DNA of 64,000 nt, taken from DASSUW01 sp963789005. Lineage in GTDB: Bacteria; Actinomycetota; Thermoleophilia; Solirubrobacterales; Solirubrobacteraceae. The stretch covers positions 1-64,000 of the forward strand of contig CAWBIZ010000011.1 in NCBI GenBank assembly GCA_963789005.1, given 5' to 3'. The notes beneath the pieces are model-generated. The model saw only the letters and a list, made by a program, of their open reading frames with translations, was not told the DNA's origin and ran no database searches. Shown piece after piece: positions 1 through 8,910 of this stretch. Within the stretch, counting starts at the first letter, position 1. Each line of letters opens with the position of its first letter. Made by a program: the position numbers and the translations under genes.

Positions 1-425
1 TGGATACGAGCAGTCAGCGCGTCGCCGCTGCTTTTCACGAATGCAGCAGCGGGACCGGCTCGGATCGCCCGCCGCCGGGCGGCTCCTCCTCGTCCAACTC
101 AGGAGCGCGGCCGGCCGCCACCGCGCGCCTGCTTCTGCTTGACAGGGAGGTTTCACGACGTTGCGCGCGAGGGTTTCGCTGACGCAACTTTCATGCGCCC
201 GCGCGACCCGGAAGCGGACAGATGAACTCGAGCGGTAGCGCGGTTGTGGACGTTCGGCCCTCGCCGCGCTACCGCGGACCGTCGAGGCTGACATGTAGAT
301 CGCCGCGCAATTCGTATTTCCAAGCGCGGAGGCGAGCCGTCAGTCCGAAGCGATAGACGTCATACCTCAGCTCTTGGCCTCGGTTGGCCGCAGTCAGCGC
401 CCAAGGCCCTGGAGCTGCTGAGGCG
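1..425. other. Non-coding or unassigned left edge
   Basis: I see no convincing gene here. Short open frames are arginine/alanine-rich without recognisable domains. The stretch lies downstream of the TolB-like gene on the minus strand and probably holds its 3' untranslated region. No clear hairpin plus T-run was found. Confidence 0.4.
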
Positions 426-1442
426 TCAGTCGGCGCCCCCGTCGCCATCGTCGTTGGCGCCGTCGTGGCGATTGTGGTCATCGCGGAGCGGCTGCCAGTC
501 TTGGACCCAGTCGAATGCCGGGTTGTTCGTCAGGTTCATCTCGTGGCTGCCGTCCGCGCGCATCTTGTAGACCTCGAAGTTCTCGGGGTGCTCGTCGCTG
601 ACGTCGCGCGTGCTCGTAAAGGCGATCCTTCGCCCATCCGGCGACCAGACCGCAGCGAGGTCCCACGCCGGGTTGCGTGTCAGGCGGACCGGGTGGCTGC
701 CGTCGGCGCGCATCTTGTAGATCTCGAGGTTGCCCTCGCCGTCGCGCTCGGTGTCAAAGGCGATCATCCTGCTGTCAGGCGACCAATTGGCCCCGCCGTC
801 GAAGCCGGGCGTGAAGGTGAGCTGACGAAGCCTCGAGCCGTTCGGGTCGGTCGTGTAGACCTCGTTGCTGCCCGTGCGGTCGCTGGTGAACGCGATCTTT
901 CTGCCGTCGGGCGACCAGTTGGGCTCATTGTCCTCGGCGAAGTTGTTCGTGAGGTTGCGCTGGTTGCTGCCGTCGGCGTTCATCGTCCAGACGTCGTGGT
1001 TGTCGACGTCCGGATCGGGGTCGTCCTGGAACATATGCCTCACGAACACGATCTTCCTGCCGTCGGGAGACCACGCCGGGTTGTCGTTGTTATTGACGTC
1101 GGTAAACGTGATTTGGGTCGCATCTGAGCCGTCGGTGTTCATGACGAAGATCTGCTGGGTGCCGTTGGGGTTGGTGGCGGTAACGCGACCGCTCTGGAAC
1201 ACGATCTTGCGCCCGTCGGCGCGCCAGTTGCCATACCCGTCAAAAATCGCGGGGGTGGCGGTCAGGTTGATGGGCGCGCTCCCGTTCGGGCGCATCGTCC
1301 AGACGTCGGCGTCGCCGCCCTCGCGGAAGCTGTCGAACGCGATCCTCCCGTTGTCGCCCGGAAACGTCCCAAATGCCGGCGAGACCCCCGCAACAAGACC
1401 GCCGACGCAGAGAGCTGCCAATACACGCAAGACCTGGCACAT
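426..1442 (-). CDS. TolB-like WD40/PD40 beta-propeller protein, secreted
   Basis: The 338-residue protein has an N-terminal hydrophobic signal peptide (about residues 3-25, ending near SPAFG) followed by at least six PD40 blades. The blades repeat the pattern 'W(S/R)PDGRKI(A/V)F' and 'MNADGS...LT', typical of the TolB/DPP4 propeller. It is probably exported and may bind a protein or glycan partner; no catalytic domain is present, so this is not a peptidase. The start is placed at 1442 because AAGGAGG lies eight bases upstream of this ATG; an upstream in-frame ATG at 1478 has no such site. The C-terminus is a short Asp/His/Asn-rich tail. It stands alone, divergent from the SARP gene. The family call is secure; the biological role is unknown. 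Confidence 0.8.
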   Translation of the reverse strand: MCQVLRVLAALCVGGLVAGVSPAFGTFPGDNGRIAFDSFREGGDADVWTMRPNGSAPINLTATPAIFDGYGNWRADGRKIVFQSGRVTATNPNGTQQIFVMNTDGSDATQITFTDVNNNDNPAWSPDGRKIVFVRHMFQDDPDPDVDNHDVWTMNADGSNQRNLTNNFAEDNEPNWSPDGRKIAFTSDRTGSNEVYTTDPNGSRLRQLTFTPGFDGGANWSPDSRMIAFDTERDGEGNLEIYKMRADGSHPVRLTRNPAWDLAAVWSPDGRRIAFTSTRDVSDEHPENFEVYKMRADGSHEMNLTNNPAFDWVQDWQPLRDDHNRHDGANDDGDGGAD

Positions 1443-1808
1443 GAGTGCCTCCTTCATGAGCAGAACAAGCACTCGCATAGCGAGCGAGGGCCACTAAGCC
1501 GGTGGGGACAAGGTTGCGGCTGGCGCGCCGGCATCGCGCCGCGGCGAGCGCTGGTGCGCCCGGGGGGCCCCGATCCCACGAGCGCCGCATGGACACCGGG
1601 GAGACTCGCGCCGGCCGGTCAAGGCCGTCCCCTCATTCGGGAATACGGCGATATGGGCAACCTTCCAGGCGGCCTGCTTTGGAGGCGGTCTGCGGTGCAT
1701 GGGTGGGAGGTTGCTCCCGCGCGGTAGAGCGCCGGTCGAGTCGTGGTTTACTCGCCGGCCGAGCGCGAGTAGGCTCGACGTGACCCGTGGCCCTGGCCAC
1801 CGCTCGGC
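1443..1808. other. Divergent intergenic region, TolB-like / SARP gene
   Basis: This 366-bp gap separates two divergent genes and must hold both promoters. I could not pick a confident -35/-10 pair or an inverted repeat by eye. Open frames inside it are arginine-rich and carry no domain. Confidence 0.35.
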
Positions 1809-4800
1809 ATGGACCTGCTTCTCCTCGGGCCGATCGAGGCGCGCCTCGATGACCGGCCGATCTCGCTCGGCGCGCGCAAGCAGCGCGCCCTGCTGGCGAT
1901 GCTCGCGCTCGAGGTCGGGCGCACCGTGTCGGCTGACCGCTTGGCGGAGGGTCTGTGGGGCGAGCACGCGCCGCGCAGCGCGCCCAAGCTTGTGCAGCTG
2001 TATGTCTCGCATCTGCGTCGGTTGCTCGACGGTAACGGCGCACAGATCGTCACCCGCGGTCGCGGCTACGAGTTGCGGCTCGCGGAGGGCGACGTCGACG
2101 CGGTCCGCTTCGCGCGCCTGATCGAGGAGTCGCGTCCGCGCGAGGCGCTCGCGCTGTGGCGGGGCAAGCCGCTGGTCGACGTGGCCGATGAGCCGTTCGC
2201 CGCGGCAGAGGTACGGCGGTTGGAGGAGCTGCGGGCACGCGCGGCCGAGCTGGCCATCGAGGGCGACCTCGCGGCCGGCCGCCACGGCGAGGTGGTCGCC
2301 GAGCTCGAGGCGCTGGTCGAAGAGCACCCGCTGCGCGAGCACCTGCACGCCCAGCGCATGCTCGCGCTCTACCGCGCCGGCCGGCAGGCCGAGGCGCTCG
2401 AGGCGTACCGCCAGGCGCGGGCGCTGCTCGTGGAGCAGATCGGCGTCGAGCCCGGCCCTGAGTTGCAAGGGCTGCACGCCGCCGTCCTCGCGCAAGACTC
2501 GGCGCTCGCCCTCGCCGGCCCGGCCGCACCGCTGACCCGGGTACCGGCGCCTTCCGCGCACGAGTTGGCTGTGGTGCCCGCGCCGGCCGTGGAGTCGCCC
2601 CGCAGCGCGTTTGTGGGCCGCGAGCGCGAGCTGGCCGAGCTCGTCGGCGGGCTCGATGATGCCTTCGCCGGCCACGGTCGGCTCGTCCTGGTCGTCGGCG
2701 AGCCCGGCATCGGCAAGAGCCGCCTCGCCGAGGAGCTGATCGCATGCGCGAGAACGCGCGGCGCACGCGTGTTGGTCGGCCGCTGCTGGGAGGCGGGGGG
2801 CGCCCCCGCGTACTGGCCCTGGGTGCAGTCGCTCCGCGCGTACGTGCGCGAGAGCGATCCCTCCGAGCAGCGCTCGCAGGTCGGATTCGCGGCTGCGGAT
2901 CTCGCCCAGCTCGTCCCCGAGCTGCGCCAGCACTTCCCCGACCTGCCGGAGCCGCCCGCGCTCGACCCCGAAGCTGCACGCTTTCGCCTCTTCGACGCAA
3001 CCGCGGACCTTCTGCGGAACGCCTCCGAGAGTCGACCGATCGTGCTCGTCCTGGACGATCTGCACGCGGCCGATGCACCGTCGCTCCTGCTCTTGCGGTT
3101 CCTCGCGCGCGAGCTCGCCTCTATCCGGGTGCTCCTCGTCGCGGCCTACCGGGACGTCGATCCGCTCCCCGGTCAGCCGCTGACCGAGATGCTGGCCGCC
3201 GTCACCCGGGAGCCCGTGACCAGCCGCATCTCGCTCGGAGGGTTGAGCGAGGGCGAAGTCGAGGAGTACGTCGAGCTCACCGCGGCGGAGATTGCTTCTG
3301 CGGCGCTCATCGCCGCGCTGCACGGGGACACCGGCGGCAATCCGCTTTTCGTCGGCGAGATCGTGCGCCTCCTGTCCGTCGAGTGCGTCCAGTCCGATTC
3401 CACCGACGAAATTCAGCTCGCCATCCCCCAGAGCGTCCGCGACGTCATCGCCCGCCGGCTCGCCCACCTATCCGACGAGTGCAACCGGGTGCTGGTACTC
3501 GCGTCCGTGCTCGGCCGGGAGTTCGCGCTCGACGCGCTCGCTCGCCTGGGGGGTGTCCCAGAGGATGAGCTGCTTGACGTGCTCGACGAGGCGATGGCCG
3601 CTCGCCTCGTCTCCGATGTTCCCGGCTCGCCCGGTCGCCTTCGCTTCGCGCACGTACTCATTCGCGACACGCTCTACGAGGGGCTCACGACCGCCAGCCG
3701 CGTGCGGCTGCACCGGCGGGCGGTTGGCACGCTCGAGGCGCTCTACGGCGCGGAGCCGGGACCATTCCTCGCCGAGCTCACGCACCACTCGCTTAACGGG
3801 AGAGACTTCGAGAAGAGCCTGCGCTACGGCACGCGTGCGGCGGATCGTGCGGTCGCGCTCCTCGCCTATGAGGAGGCGTCGCGCCTGTACGAGACGGCCC
3901 TGGACGCGCTCACGCGTGGGGACCAGGCCAACGAGAAAGCGCGCTGCCGGCTCCTGCTATCGCTCGGCGAGGCGCAGGCGCGGGCGGGCAACACACCGGC
4001 CGCGAAGACGGCCTACCTCGACGCCGCCGGCATCGCCCGGAGCCTCGGGCTGTCCCGCGAGCTCGCGCTCGCCGCTGCCGGCTATGGCGGGAGATTCGTC
4101 TGTAGCCGAGCATGGGGTGATGCGACGCTGGTACCCCTACTCGAAGAGGGGCTCGCCGCACTTCCCGACGACGACGTCGAGCTTCGGGTCAGGCTTCTCG
4201 CCCGCCTCGCCGGGGCGCTTCGCGACGAGCCCGCGCGCGACCACTGCGACAAACTGAGTTCAGAGGCGGTGGAGCTCGCCCGCCGCGCGGGGAGCCCCGC
4301 AGCGCTTGCGCACGCGCTCGACGGCCGTGCATGCGCCCTCCTCGCCCCCGATACGGTCTCCGAGTGTCTCGCGCTGGGCAGCGAGCTCCGCGACGTGGCG
4401 GAGCGGATCGGCGACAGAGAGCGGATCGCGGATGGGCACTTCACCCGGCTCAGGGCGCAACTCCAGGTAGGGGACATCTCGGCGGCGGAGATCGAGCTCA
4501 CGGCCGCAAGCCGCATCGCTGACGAGCTGCGCCAGCCCACCCAGCTCTGGGAGGTCTGCGCCGCTCGAGCGCTGCTCGCGCTCGCAGCCGGCCGGCTCGG
4601 CGACGCCGAGCAGCTCATCGACCAGGCCCTCGAGCTCGGTCGCCGCGCGCAACCGGCGGAGGCGATCCCGGTCCACCGGGTCCAGCGGTACACGCTCTGC
4701 GACTACCGGGGGACCCTCGCGCAGGTCGAGCCTGCCATGTGCGACTTGGCCCGCGAGCATCCGGCTCGCCCCGTCTTCCGGTGCGTGCTCGCCCATCTCC

Positions 4801-5336
4801 ACGCTCGACTAGGACGGACGCAAGAGGCGAGGCGAGCGCTCGAGGACCTGGCCGCAGACGGCTGCCGCGCTCTGCCAGTCGATCAGGAATGGCTCTACGG
4901 CATGAGCCTCCTCGCCGAGACGTCTGCGCTCCTGGGCGACACCGACTCCGCACCGACCATCTACGGGTTGCTGCTTCCCTGGGCCACGTTCAACGCCGCG
5001 GACTATCTCGAAGGGATCAGGGGCTCAGTGTCGCGCTACCTCGGCCTGCTTGCCACGACGCTCACCCGCTGGAACGAGGCCGCACGGCATTTCGAGGACG
5101 CGCTGGAGATGAACGCCAAGATGGGCGCGCGCCCCTGGCACGCCCACACCCAGAACGACTACGCGTGCATGCTGCTCGCACGTGGGGCATCCGGCGACCG
5201 ACAGAAGGCACAGCTGCTGCTCTCCCAAGCGGTCCCGACGTATCGCAAGCTTGGAATGCCGGTCCCCGCAGCGAGCGAATCCGCGATAGCGCTCGAGGTA
5301 GGGCCGCTCGCAAACGTAGTCGCCCCCAGAACCTAG
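1809..5336 (+). CDS. SARP/BTAD-AAA-TPR transcriptional regulator (AfsR-like)
   Basis: This is an 1175-residue one-gene regulator. Residues 1-95 form an OmpR-like winged-helix SARP domain (starts MDLLLLGPIEA; 'SADRLAEGLWG' is the recognition region). Residues 100-245 are the bacterial transcriptional activation domain. Near residue 297 a Walker A (GEPGIGKS) and near 412 a Walker B (VLVLDDLH) define a STAND/AAA ATPase module. The rest is helical and TPR-like. Such proteins activate secondary-metabolism or stress genes after nucleotide-dependent oligomerisation. The first ATG is used because the SARP domain begins right at it, although no strong Shine-Dalgarno is visible. No biosynthetic cluster lies next to it, so the target is unknown. 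Confidence 0.85.
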   Translation: MDLLLLGPIEARLDDRPISLGARKQRALLAMLALEVGRTVSADRLAEGLWGEHAPRSAPKLVQLYVSHLRRLLDGNGAQIVTRGRGYELRLAEGDVDAVRFARLIEESRPREALALWRGKPLVDVADEPFAAAEVRRLEELRARAAELAIEGDLAAGRHGEVVAELEALVEEHPLREHLHAQRMLALYRAGRQAEALEAYRQARALLVEQIGVEPGPELQGLHAAVLAQDSALALAGPAAPLTRVPAPSAHELAVVPAPAVESPRSAFVGRERELAELVGGLDDAFAGHGRLVLVVGEPGIGKSRLAEELIACARTRGARVLVGRCWEAGGAPAYWPWVQSLRAYVRESDPSEQRSQVGFAAADLAQLVPELRQHFPDLPEPPALDPEAARFRLFDATADLLRNASESRPIVLVLDDLHAADAPSLLLLRFLARELASIRVLLVAAYRDVDPLPGQPLTEMLAAVTREPVTSRISLGGLSEGEVEEYVELTAAEIASAALIAALHGDTGGNPLFVGEIVRLLSVECVQSDSTDEIQLAIPQSVRDVIARRLAHLSDECNRVLVLASVLGREFALDALARLGGVPEDELLDVLDEAMAARLVSDVPGSPGRLRFAHVLIRDTLYEGLTTASRVRLHRRAVGTLEALYGAEPGPFLAELTHHSLNGRDFEKSLRYGTRAADRAVALLAYEEASRLYETALDALTRGDQANEKARCRLLLSLGEAQARAGNTPAAKTAYLDAAGIARSLGLSRELALAAAGYGGRFVCSRAWGDATLVPLLEEGLAALPDDDVELRVRLLARLAGALRDEPARDHCDKLSSEAVELARRAGSPAALAHALDGRACALLAPDTVSECLALGSELRDVAERIGDRERIADGHFTRLRAQLQVGDISAAEIELTAASRIADELRQPTQLWEVCAARALLALAAGRLGDAEQLIDQALELGRRAQPAEAIPVHRVQRYTLCDYRGTLAQVEPAMCDLAREHPARPVFRCVLAHLHARLGRTQEARRALEDLAADGCRALPVDQEWLYGMSLLAETSALLGDTDSAPTIYGLLLPWATFNAADYLEGIRGSVSRYLGLLATTLTRWNEAARHFEDALEMNAKMGARPWHAHTQNDYACMLLARGASGDRQKAQLLLSQAVPTYRKLGMPVPAASESAIALEVGPLANVVAPRT

Positions 5337-5402
5337 CGCGCCGCCACACCGCACTGCGCGCGACTGCCCACCACGCAAGCAGTAGCGCGACCAGACGCTC
5401 GC

Positions 5403-5575
5403 TGTGGGACGACGACCAGGAGCGAAGGCGGAGACTGCCGCTTCTTGGCAAAGGGGCAGTCGTGGCGCACCGCTTGGCGCGGTCGAGCGCTGCCCAGTTG
5501 GACGAATACGAGCAGCAGCCGATGCACGATACGGGGCGAGATGCCCGCTGCTCCTTTGATGGGCGGGCGTCTTCG
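5403..5575 (+). repeat. Long imperfect inverted repeat, left copy
   Basis: About 170 bp here reappear in reverse complement at about 6140-6313. Shared blocks include 'GACGACGACCAGGAGCG', 'CTTCTTGGCAAAGG', 'CAGTC(G/C)TGGCGCACCGC' and 'GGGCGGGCGTCT'. Similarity is roughly 75-80% by eye. The two copies bracket the tRNA-Phe fragment at 5907. No transposase frame is visible inside either copy. Confidence 0.7.
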
Positions 5576-5906
5576 CGGTCCGGGAGGTCACGCCTGCTCG
5601 GGAGAAACATTCGCCGGCGCCGACGCCGCGTTCGTACCCGCCTTTGCGGAGAAGCGAGCGCTGCCGCCCAACGCGATCCGTGCCAAACGCCGACCTCCGA
5701 CGTAGCCCGCACGGCGCGAATCCACGCGCATGTTCGGATCCGGATGCAGCCCACACGGCGCGGGTCCCAAATCTGGGCCTGAGGCGCCAGCCATTCCCAC
5801 AAACGGCGATAAACATCCGCAAACTGCGAACATGTTGCAATCGCCGCACACCGGCGGAAACCACGTAACTAGCAGGGATTTGGACACCTCAGGCCGCTCC
5901 GACGCG

Positions 5907-5953
5907 CACGACTGAAAATCGTGGTGTCCCCGGTTCGAGTCCGGGTCTCGCCA
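5907..5953 (+). repeat. 3' part of tRNA-Phe(GAA), att-like copy 1
   Basis: The sequence folds as the anticodon arm (CACGA / CTGAAAA / TCGTG, anticodon GAA), a five-base variable loop, a perfect T arm (CCCGG-TTCGAGT-CCGGG), the acceptor 3' strand TCTCGCC and discriminator A. The 5' acceptor strand (GGCGAGA expected) and D arm are absent upstream, so this is not a functional tRNA. Bases 5910-5954 are identical to 10633-10677. A 3' tRNA segment in direct repeat is the usual footprint of site-specific integration. Confidence 0.75.
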
Positions 5954-6139
5954 TACCCCGCAAAGCCCGATAGCTGCTGGATCTCATTCTTTCCGGCGTG
6001 TCGGAGCGCATCCGCAAAAAGGGGATGAAAAGGGGATGGCCGGCTGAACTCCCGGCAATTCCGCGTAATCGCTGGACGACCGGCGCGGGTTACCGAGACA
6101 CCCCGTGACTCGTCCCGAGCCGGCGTGAGTTCCAAGGCT

Positions 6140-6313
6140 GGCGGAGACGCCCGCCCTATCGAAGGAGCAGCAGCGCGGTGGCCCGCGTCGGCGTATCGGC
6201 CGCTGCTCATAGATTCGTCCGACTCAGCAGCGAGCGGGTGCGCCAAGCGGTGCGCCAGGACTGCTCCTTTGCCAAGAAGCAGGCGTCCCCCTGCGCTCCT
6301 GGTCGTCGTCGCT
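6140..6313 (-). repeat. Long imperfect inverted repeat, right copy
   Basis: This is the reverse-complement partner of 5403-5575. Between the tRNA fragment and this copy, near 6015-6040, GGGGATG occurs twice in close succession; related GGGGATG words also lie near 10500 and, inverted, near 10517. These could be arm-type recombinase sites, but that is inference. The rest of 5337-6594 holds no gene I can support. Confidence 0.65.
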
Positions 6314-6594
6314 TGCGGGCGCGTCGGGGACCGGCACTCGGGTGCTCGCATGTGGGCGGAAGCGCGCGCGCGAGCACACGACCGGCTGCTCGCCGGTTCC
6401 AGTGGATGCCGGCATGGCCAGTGCCCTGCTTCTGGCGAAATAGAGGGTCGTGGCCGCTCCAGATGATGTCCCGCTTTGGCCGCGCCGCCGGCATTTCCAT
6501 CGCGCGAGCGACCCGGCGCAGGGCAGTGCGGCGCGTCTCGCTGACGTGCAGTTTCCGCAGCCCCTCGCGACGAGCACGGCTGGATTCGACATCG

Positions 6595-7287
6595 TTAGGA
6601 GATGCCGCTTCGTACGGCCTCAACGGCTGCTTGGATGCGGTTCTCGACGTGAAGCTTGGCGAGGATCCCGGCGACGTGGTTGGCGACGGTGTTCGGGCTC
6701 AGGGAGAGGTCTCGTGCGATCTCGTTGTTGCTCTTGCCGCTAGCGAGTTGCTTGAAGATCTCAAGCTCGCGGTCGGTCAGGGCAGTGCGGATGGCAACCG
6801 CGGCGATGGCGCTGGTCTTGACGGGGATGTCCAGTTCGCGAATGTGCTGCAGGAGCTTCCCGGCGATCTTCGAGGACAGCACCGATTCTCCGGCGGCCGT
6901 GACTTTGACGGCGCTGATGATCGCCTCGACCGGCGCGCTCTTGAGTATGTAGCCGCGGGCGCCGGCGATGATCGCTTCGACGACGCGGTTCTGTTCGCTA
7001 CGGGTGAGGACCAGCACGCGCGAAGTGGGCGCGAGCAGTCCGAGCTGTTCGATCGTGTGCACTCCCGACATTCCGGGGAGGTGCAGATCCATCAGTACGA
7101 CATCCGGGCGCACGTCGACCACGAGTTCGATCGCGTCCTCTCCGGTTGCGGCCTCGCCGACGAGGTCAAGCCCGCTGCTCGATAGCGCCTGCGTGAGTGC
7201 CACGCGGATCAGCGGCTCGTCGTCGACCAGCACGACGGTAATCGGCGGTCGACGCTCCGCGGCGGCGGGATTGTCCTCGGCTGGCAT
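6595..7287 (-). CDS. NarL/FixJ-family response regulator
   Basis: The 230-residue protein has an N-terminal receiver domain (VLVDDEP acidic pocket, phospho-acceptor Asp67 in LMDLHLPG, conserved Lys in GYILKSA) and a C-terminal LuxR-type HTH (LTDRELEIFKQLASGKSNNE onward, about residues 165-225). It would bind DNA after phosphorylation by a partner kinase. No histidine kinase is adjacent, so it is an orphan regulator. The ATG at 7287 is chosen because GGAAGG sits six bases upstream and the receiver domain starts shortly after; a longer open frame to 7422 lacks homology. It is divergent from the tandem epoxide hydrolases and is the natural candidate regulator for them. It lies inside the segment flanked by tRNA-Phe fragments. 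Confidence 0.85.
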   Translation of the reverse strand: MPAEDNPAAAERRPPITVVLVDDEPLIRVALTQALSSSGLDLVGEAATGEDAIELVVDVRPDVVLMDLHLPGMSGVHTIEQLGLLAPTSRVLVLTRSEQNRVVEAIIAGARGYILKSAPVEAIISAVKVTAAGESVLSSKIAGKLLQHIRELDIPVKTSAIAAVAIRTALTDRELEIFKQLASGKSNNEIARDLSLSPNTVANHVAGILAKLHVENRIQAAVEAVRSGIS

Positions 7288-7665
7288 CTGAGCCTTCCGA
7301 GCGTCAGCCCGGCTCACGGCCGGATCCCAAATCGCCGCAACGGCCGAGAGCGGCCAGGGCCGACGCTGGCGAGTAGTTCGATCGGACCCCTTCTGCGCCC
7401 AAAGAGGGCCTGAGCGAACCATTTACAGCGCCACTCCCGCGCCATAGCTTCGATGAAGGTTGCCGCGGCCCCGGGCAGCCTGTGGCTAGCACGGATCGGG
7501 TTGCGTCGTGGTGGTGGCGTGGTTCGCCGCGCATGGCTGCGGTGCATGCTTACGCTCGCGCCGGAGCGGCCGGAAGTCAAGTCCGCTGAACACCCCCGGC
7601 CGGGGTCGCGCCACGGGCCGGACCGCAACTCGCAAGCCCACGGTCCGCAACAAGGGAGGACCCGC
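7288..7665. other. Divergent intergenic region, regulator / epoxide hydrolases
   Basis: This 378-bp gap carries the promoters of both the response regulator and the epoxide hydrolase pair. GGGAGGA at 7653-7659 is the ribosome-binding site for the first hydrolase. I could not assign an operator by eye. Confidence 0.4.
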
Positions 7666-8889
7666 ATGACTGTCACGGTCGAAAAGTCAGCGGACGCCAC
7701 AGCGATCCGTCCGTTCACGATCGAGACGCCCGAGGCGGACCTCGAGGACCTGCGTGCACGCATCGCGGCCACGCGCTGGCCCGAGAAGGAGACCGTCCCC
7801 GATGACTCGCAGGGCGTGCCGCTGGCGACCATGCAGAAGCTCGCGCGCTACTGGGCGACCGACTACGACTGGCGCAGGTGTGAGGCCGAGCTGAACGCTT
7901 TGCCTCAGTTCATCACCGAGATCGACGGGCTCGACATCCACTTCATCCACGTTCGCTCGCAGCGCGAGGACGCGCTGCCGCTCGTCGTCAACCATGGATG
8001 GCCCGGCTCGATCATCGAGCAGCTGAAGATCATCGGTCGGCTGACCGATCCGACGGCGTATGGCGCGAGCGCGGGCGACGCCTTCCATGTGGTGATCCCG
8101 TCGATGCCGGGGTACGGGTTCTCGGGCAAGCCGACGGGCACGGGCTGGGGCCCGGAGCGCATGGGGCGCGCGTGGGCGGAGCTGATGAAGCGGCTCGGCT
8201 ACACCAGGTACGTCGCTCAGGGCGGCGACTGGGGCGCGTTCGTGGTCGACCAGATGGGCGTCCAGGCACCGGCGGGATTGCTCGCGATCCACACGAACAT
8301 GCCCGCCACGGTCCCGGCCGACGTCGACAAGGCCACCCTGGCCGGCGACCCGCCGCCACCCGGTCTCTCGGCCGAGGAACACCGCGCGTACGACGGGCTG
8401 ATCAGGACATACGGCCAGGTCGAGTACGCCAAGATGATGGCGGCGCGCCCGCAGACCCTGTACGGCATCGCGGACTCACCCGTCGGCCTTGCCGCCTGGC
8501 TGCTCGACCACAACGATGCCGACGGCCAGCCGGCCGTGGCGGTCGCCGAGGCACTGGAGCGGACCGAGAGTGCGACGGGCGAGCTGACGCGGGACGAGGT
8601 CCTCGACAACATCACGCTCTACTGGCTGACGAACACAGGGGTCTCCGCGTCTCGCCTCTACTGGGAGTACAAGGGCGGCTTCTTCAACGCCAAGGGCGTG
8701 AACATCCCGGTTGCCGTGACGGTCTTCCCCGGCGAGCAGTACCAGGCGCCCCGGAGCTGGGCCGAGGAGGCCTACCCCAACCTCATCTACTTCAACGAGG
8801 TCGACCGAGGCGGTCACTTCGCCGCCTGGGAAGAGCCGGAGCTGTTCACAGACGAGGTCCGCGTGGGCTTCCGCCCGCTGAGGACTTGA
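7666..8889 (+). CDS. Epoxide hydrolase (EPHX1-type, with EHN domain)
   Basis: The 407-residue protein has an epoxide hydrolase N-terminal (EHN) domain at about residues 12-105, followed by an alpha/beta-hydrolase fold. The oxyanion-hole motif HGWPG is at 110-114. The nucleophile is Asp188 in GGDWG, and the catalytic His lies in the C-terminal GGHFAAWEEP. These enzymes open epoxides to diols through an alkyl-enzyme ester. The start is the ATG seven bases after GGGAGGA; an upstream frame extension to 7453 has no homology. It forms an operon with the paralogous gene 21 bases downstream. Length matches microsomal-type bacterial epoxide hydrolases. The substrate is not inferable. Confidence 0.9.
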   Translation: MTVTVEKSADATAIRPFTIETPEADLEDLRARIAATRWPEKETVPDDSQGVPLATMQKLARYWATDYDWRRCEAELNALPQFITEIDGLDIHFIHVRSQREDALPLVVNHGWPGSIIEQLKIIGRLTDPTAYGASAGDAFHVVIPSMPGYGFSGKPTGTGWGPERMGRAWAELMKRLGYTRYVAQGGDWGAFVVDQMGVQAPAGLLAIHTNMPATVPADVDKATLAGDPPPPGLSAEEHRAYDGLIRTYGQVEYAKMMAARPQTLYGIADSPVGLAAWLLDHNDADGQPAVAVAEALERTESATGELTRDEVLDNITLYWLTNTGVSASRLYWEYKGGFFNAKGVNIPVAVTVFPGEQYQAPRSWAEEAYPNLIYFNEVDRGGHFAAWEEPELFTDEVRVGFRPLRT

Positions 8890-8910
8890 AAACGAACAGA
8901 GGAGCGACGT

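Noticed and set aside
1494..3467. Long minus-strand open frame opposite the SARP gene
   Set aside because: Its composition is Arg/Ala/Gly-rich with no domain; it is a high-GC shadow of the SARP-ATPase gene.
5870..5960. A complete tRNA-Phe gene
   Set aside because: The acceptor 5' strand (GGCGAGA) and a foldable D arm are absent upstream, so only the 3' part is present.
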